Positions 62,034-64,000 of a DNA stretch of 64,000 bases are shown one piece after another. The stretch lies in the NCBI RefSeq assembly GCF_017888565.1, contig NZ_JAGHFX010000028.1, positions 1 through 64,000 of the forward strand, read 5' to 3'. This DNA is from Clostridium sp. (GTDB lineage: Bacteria > Bacillota > Clostridia > Clostridiales > Clostridiaceae). Under the pieces are notes generated by a model. That model searched no databases and was not told the DNA's origin. It worked only from the letters and a program-made list of their open reading frames with translations. Both the position numbers and the translations under genes were made by a program. Each line of letters begins with the position of its first letter. The first letter of the stretch is position 1.

Positions 62034-62280
62034 GTTAAAACCTCCATAAAACTTAATTTATAATTAAAAATGCTAGCAATTTTACAAATAGAGTATAGTA
62101 TATAAAACTATAAAAGTCAATAAAATATTATTGATAAACAATAATATTTTATTGTTTTAATATTCAAAAGGAATTCTAAAGTGAATTGGATGATAAAATG
62201 TAATTGTTAAGAGTTATAGAATATATACTAATACATTTTGGACATACTATATTTGTATCAATTTTGAAAGGAGATATAAT

Positions 62281-62484
62281 ATGGAAAGATTACATTGTAA
62301 CATTAGTAGAATAGCAAATGAAAATATGAAAACACAGTTAAAAAATTCATTAGAAAAAGTTGAAGGTGTTAATCAAGTTTGTGTAGATATGGCAAGAGGT
62401 TCTGTTGAAGTAATATATAATAAATCTGCTACACAACAAAGTATAAAAACTTGTATAGAAAATTCAGGGCATACAATTGAATAA
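62281..62484 (+). CDS. HMA-like small protein lacking the CxxC motif
   Basis: A 67-residue protein with the beta-alpha-beta-beta-alpha-beta pattern and spacing of heavy-metal-associated (CopZ-like) domains (VEGVNQVCVDMARGSVEVIY, then IKTCIENSGHTIE). The metal loop reads LHCNISRIANENM, with one cysteine instead of CxxC, so normal copper binding is doubtful. AAAGGAG precedes the ATG. It stands alone with a terminator. Clostridia carry other such non-metal HMA proteins. Confidence 0.7.
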   Translation: MERLHCNISRIANENMKTQLKNSLEKVEGVNQVCVDMARGSVEVIYNKSATQQSIKTCIENSGHTIE

Positions 62485-62489
62485 TTAGT

Positions 62490-62534
62490 AAAAAAAGTAG
62501 TATATAGTGTTATAAATTTATATACTACTTTTTT
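62490..62534 (+). terminator. Terminator after HMA-like gene
   Basis: AAAAAAGTAGTATA pairs with TATACTACTTTTTT (62521-62534). Confidence 0.85.
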
Positions 62535-62739
62535 ATATTCTATATAAGAAGAAGTTACCTTTGTTAATTTAAATAATATTTATTTTTATCTAGAAAAAAT
62601 AATTTATTATTACTTAAAACATATGTTTAAATAGAATTTTTATATTTGTAGTTTATAGATATATTTTGCAAAAAATATATTTAAAATATATAATATTATA
62701 TAAATATATATTTTGTATACTAATAATGGTGGTGATGAT

Positions 62740-63843
62740 ATGGATTATACGTTTAAATTTACTGAGGAAGAATATATTAGATTTTTAAATATTAACACAG
62801 AAAAAAATGAAGATCCTAGTATAAAGATAAATATAGAAAAATATAGAAGGATAATTTTGATTATTTTGATGATAAGTATATATTTAATACCTGCAGTATT
62901 TATGGTTGGCAATATATTATTCATTTTTATTTGGTCAATTTTTTCTACTATAATAAATTTAATTCTTTATTTTGGAGTTAAAGGGCTTTCGAAGAAAACT
63001 AGTAATAGTTATAAAAAATATATTGATAAAATAAATTATAAGTTTCAAATTAATGAGAAGGATGAGAAAAGGGTAATAGTAAAAGATAATATATTTAGTT
63101 ATTTTTCTTCTACGGAAAGTATAATGTTTAAAGTTAGTAGTATTAGTCAAGTAAAGGAAGATGATTTGTTTCTTATTATTTCTTATAAAAATGATAAAAA
63201 TAATATATATATTCCTTTAAGGGTATTAAATGAATACGATAGATTTATAGAAGAAATTAAGAAAATTAATGATAATAATACTAATATATATTTAGGTGAT
63301 AAAAATATTTATACTAATAAATTCACATTAGATATTAAAGATATAAAAATATCCATAAAGTATTTATTTTTTCAAAAAAGAGTTATAAATATAATAATTA
63401 AAGTTATATTACCGTTTATAATAATACAATTATTAACTTTAGTTGCTATTTATTTTATGCTTTCTTATTTCGAAAATAAAAAAATGATATTTTTATTAAT
63501 AGTTATAGCTTTAACTGCTTTTGAGTTGGTTGGTATTTTTTTGTTAATAAAGAAGACTTTGATAAAAAAATTATTTATTAATAAAGATAATGAAGAGCTA
63601 GAATCTAATTATCAAGTTTCATTTATAAATGACAATGGAATTTATACATATAATAAGGATATTTGTATAGGATTAAACTGGAGTAAGGACCTAGTTTTAA
63701 AGGAATATAATGATTATTTTTTTGTGACAAAAGAAAGTAGACTTATATCTATAATTCCTAAAAGAGCATTTAATAATAAAGATCATTATAAGAAATTTAT
63801 AAGAAAAATAGAAGATTATATTGGGAAAAGTAATTTATTATAA
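62740..63843 (+). CDS. YcxB-like membrane protein
   Basis: A 367-residue protein beginning MDYTFKFTEEEYIRFLNINT, the YcxB-type start. It has two pairs of membrane helices (about 37-80 and 220-285) and two cytoplasmic YcxB-like domains (about 105-175 and 300-365; GLNWSKDLVLKEYNDYFFVT). It looks like an internal duplication of the two-helix-plus-domain unit. ATG 62740 has GGTGGTGAT upstream; the frame from 62713 lacks a site. The function is unknown. Confidence 0.75.
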   Translation: MDYTFKFTEEEYIRFLNINTEKNEDPSIKINIEKYRRIILIILMISIYLIPAVFMVGNILFIFIWSIFSTIINLILYFGVKGLSKKTSNSYKKYIDKINYKFQINEKDEKRVIVKDNIFSYFSSTESIMFKVSSISQVKEDDLFLIISYKNDKNNIYIPLRVLNEYDRFIEEIKKINDNNTNIYLGDKNIYTNKFTLDIKDIKISIKYLFFQKRVINIIIKVILPFIIIQLLTLVAIYFMLSYFENKKMIFLLIVIALTAFELVGIFLLIKKTLIKKLFINKDNEELESNYQVSFINDNGIYTYNKDICIGLNWSKDLVLKEYNDYFFVTKESRLISIIPKRAFNNKDHYKKFIRKIEDYIGKSNLL

Positions 63844-63853
63844 TTAAAAGTTT

Positions 63854-63901
63854 AAAAGAATCTATATTAACTGTTTTAATGATTTTATAGATTCTTTTTT
63901 A
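63854..63901. terminator. Terminator between convergent genes
   Basis: AAAAGAATCTAT (63854-63865) pairs with ATAGATTCTTTT (63887-63898), flanked by A and T tracts. Confidence 0.85.
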
Positions 63902-63904
63902 CTT

Positions 63905-64000
63905 TTAAATAGATGAAATTACAAAATCTTTAAATGTTTTTGATATAGGTGACATATAAGCATTTTTAAGCCATCCCATATAAATAGTTTTATCTTTAAT
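63905..64000 (-). CDS. LysR-type regulator, C-terminal end (partial)
   Basis: The last 31 codons on the minus strand read IKDKTIYMGWLKNAYMSPIS, then KTFKDFVISSI and a TAA at 63905-63907. The xxxxGWLKNxYxSP...FxDF pattern is typical of the end of LysR-family effector domains. The gene continues past the window end. Confidence 0.6.
   Translation of the reverse strand: MKDKTIYMGWLKNAYMSPISKTFKDFVISSI

Noticed and set aside
1-64000. CRISPR arrays, tRNA or rRNA genes, prophage or intact IS elements
   Set aside because: No regularly spaced repeats, no cloverleaf or rRNA sequence and no transposase or phage structural genes were seen on either strand.

Overview
The window is very AT-rich with strong Shine-Dalgarno sites. 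It encodes forespore SpoVA proteins, a single-chain PurL, a CD3324-type small protein and a large number of short palindromic intergenic elements. Together these point to a spore-forming, low-GC, anaerobic Firmicute of the genus Clostridium (cluster I). The species is not determined. No rRNA, tRNA, CRISPR array or intact insertion sequence was seen.

Layout. 0-3.6 kb: HD hydrolase, a decayed 14-TM drug exporter, an intact DHA3-type MFS exporter. 3.8-5.7 kb: glutamine-dependent NAD synthetase (minus). 6.3-9.7 kb: NfeD/SPFH membrane pair, a membrane protein, a secreted amidase-like protein. 10-11.1 kb: two near-identical zinc-ribbon genes, each with the same structured leader, then two paralogous small proteins. 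11.4-22.8 kb: purine operon purL-E-C-F-M-N-H-D. 23-29.8 kb: OPT peptide transporter and a heterodimeric ABC exporter behind a leader ORF and attenuator-like hairpins. 30-31.2 kb: broken small genes. 31.4-32.4 kb: Dus. 32.6-36 kb: a spoVA2mob-like spore cluster (2Duf, SpoVAC, SpoVAD, SpoVAE, DUF1657 proteins). 36-39 kb: two HAD phosphatases and hypotheticals. 39.4-42.8 kb: HTH-TOBE regulator divergent from modABC. 43.3-45.1 kb: WG-repeat protein. 45.6-52.7 kb: a Ugp-like ABC importer operon that also encodes a beta-CASP-like metallo-hydrolase and a cytosolic 5'-nucleotidase-like phosphoesterase. 52.8-55.4 kb: CLC pseudogene and a GH20 hexosaminidase. 55.4-56.8 kb: leader peptide/attenuator with a CD3324-type gene, then an MBL hydrolase. 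57-58.8 kb: PiT phosphate transporter plus DUF47 partner behind Pho-box-like repeats. 59-64 kb: kinase-like protein, membrane proteins, a broken Vat-type acetyltransferase, GNAT, DUF3955, an HMA-like protein, a YcxB-like protein and the end of a LysR regulator.

How it works together. Most of the window is housekeeping and nutrient acquisition (purines, molybdate, phosphate, peptides, an organophosphate-like substrate) with visible local control: inverted CGAA boxes before purL, a palindrome inside the modABC promoter spacer, TTTAAC direct repeats before the phosphate gene, and at least two leader-ORF/attenuator arrangements. The most novel-looking items are the leader peptide whose last codons form the 5' arms of two competing hairpins (55.46-55.60 kb), the twin leader RNAs that can sequester their own ribosome-binding sites (9.98-10.06 and 10.43-10.50 kb), the transporter plus metallo-hydrolase plus phosphoesterase operon, and families of long palindromic elements. 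At least five genes are decayed (MFS, Fe-alcohol dehydrogenase, CLC channel, Vat acetyltransferase, a secreted protein with in-frame stops), so the accessory gaps are graveyards rather than empty DNA.
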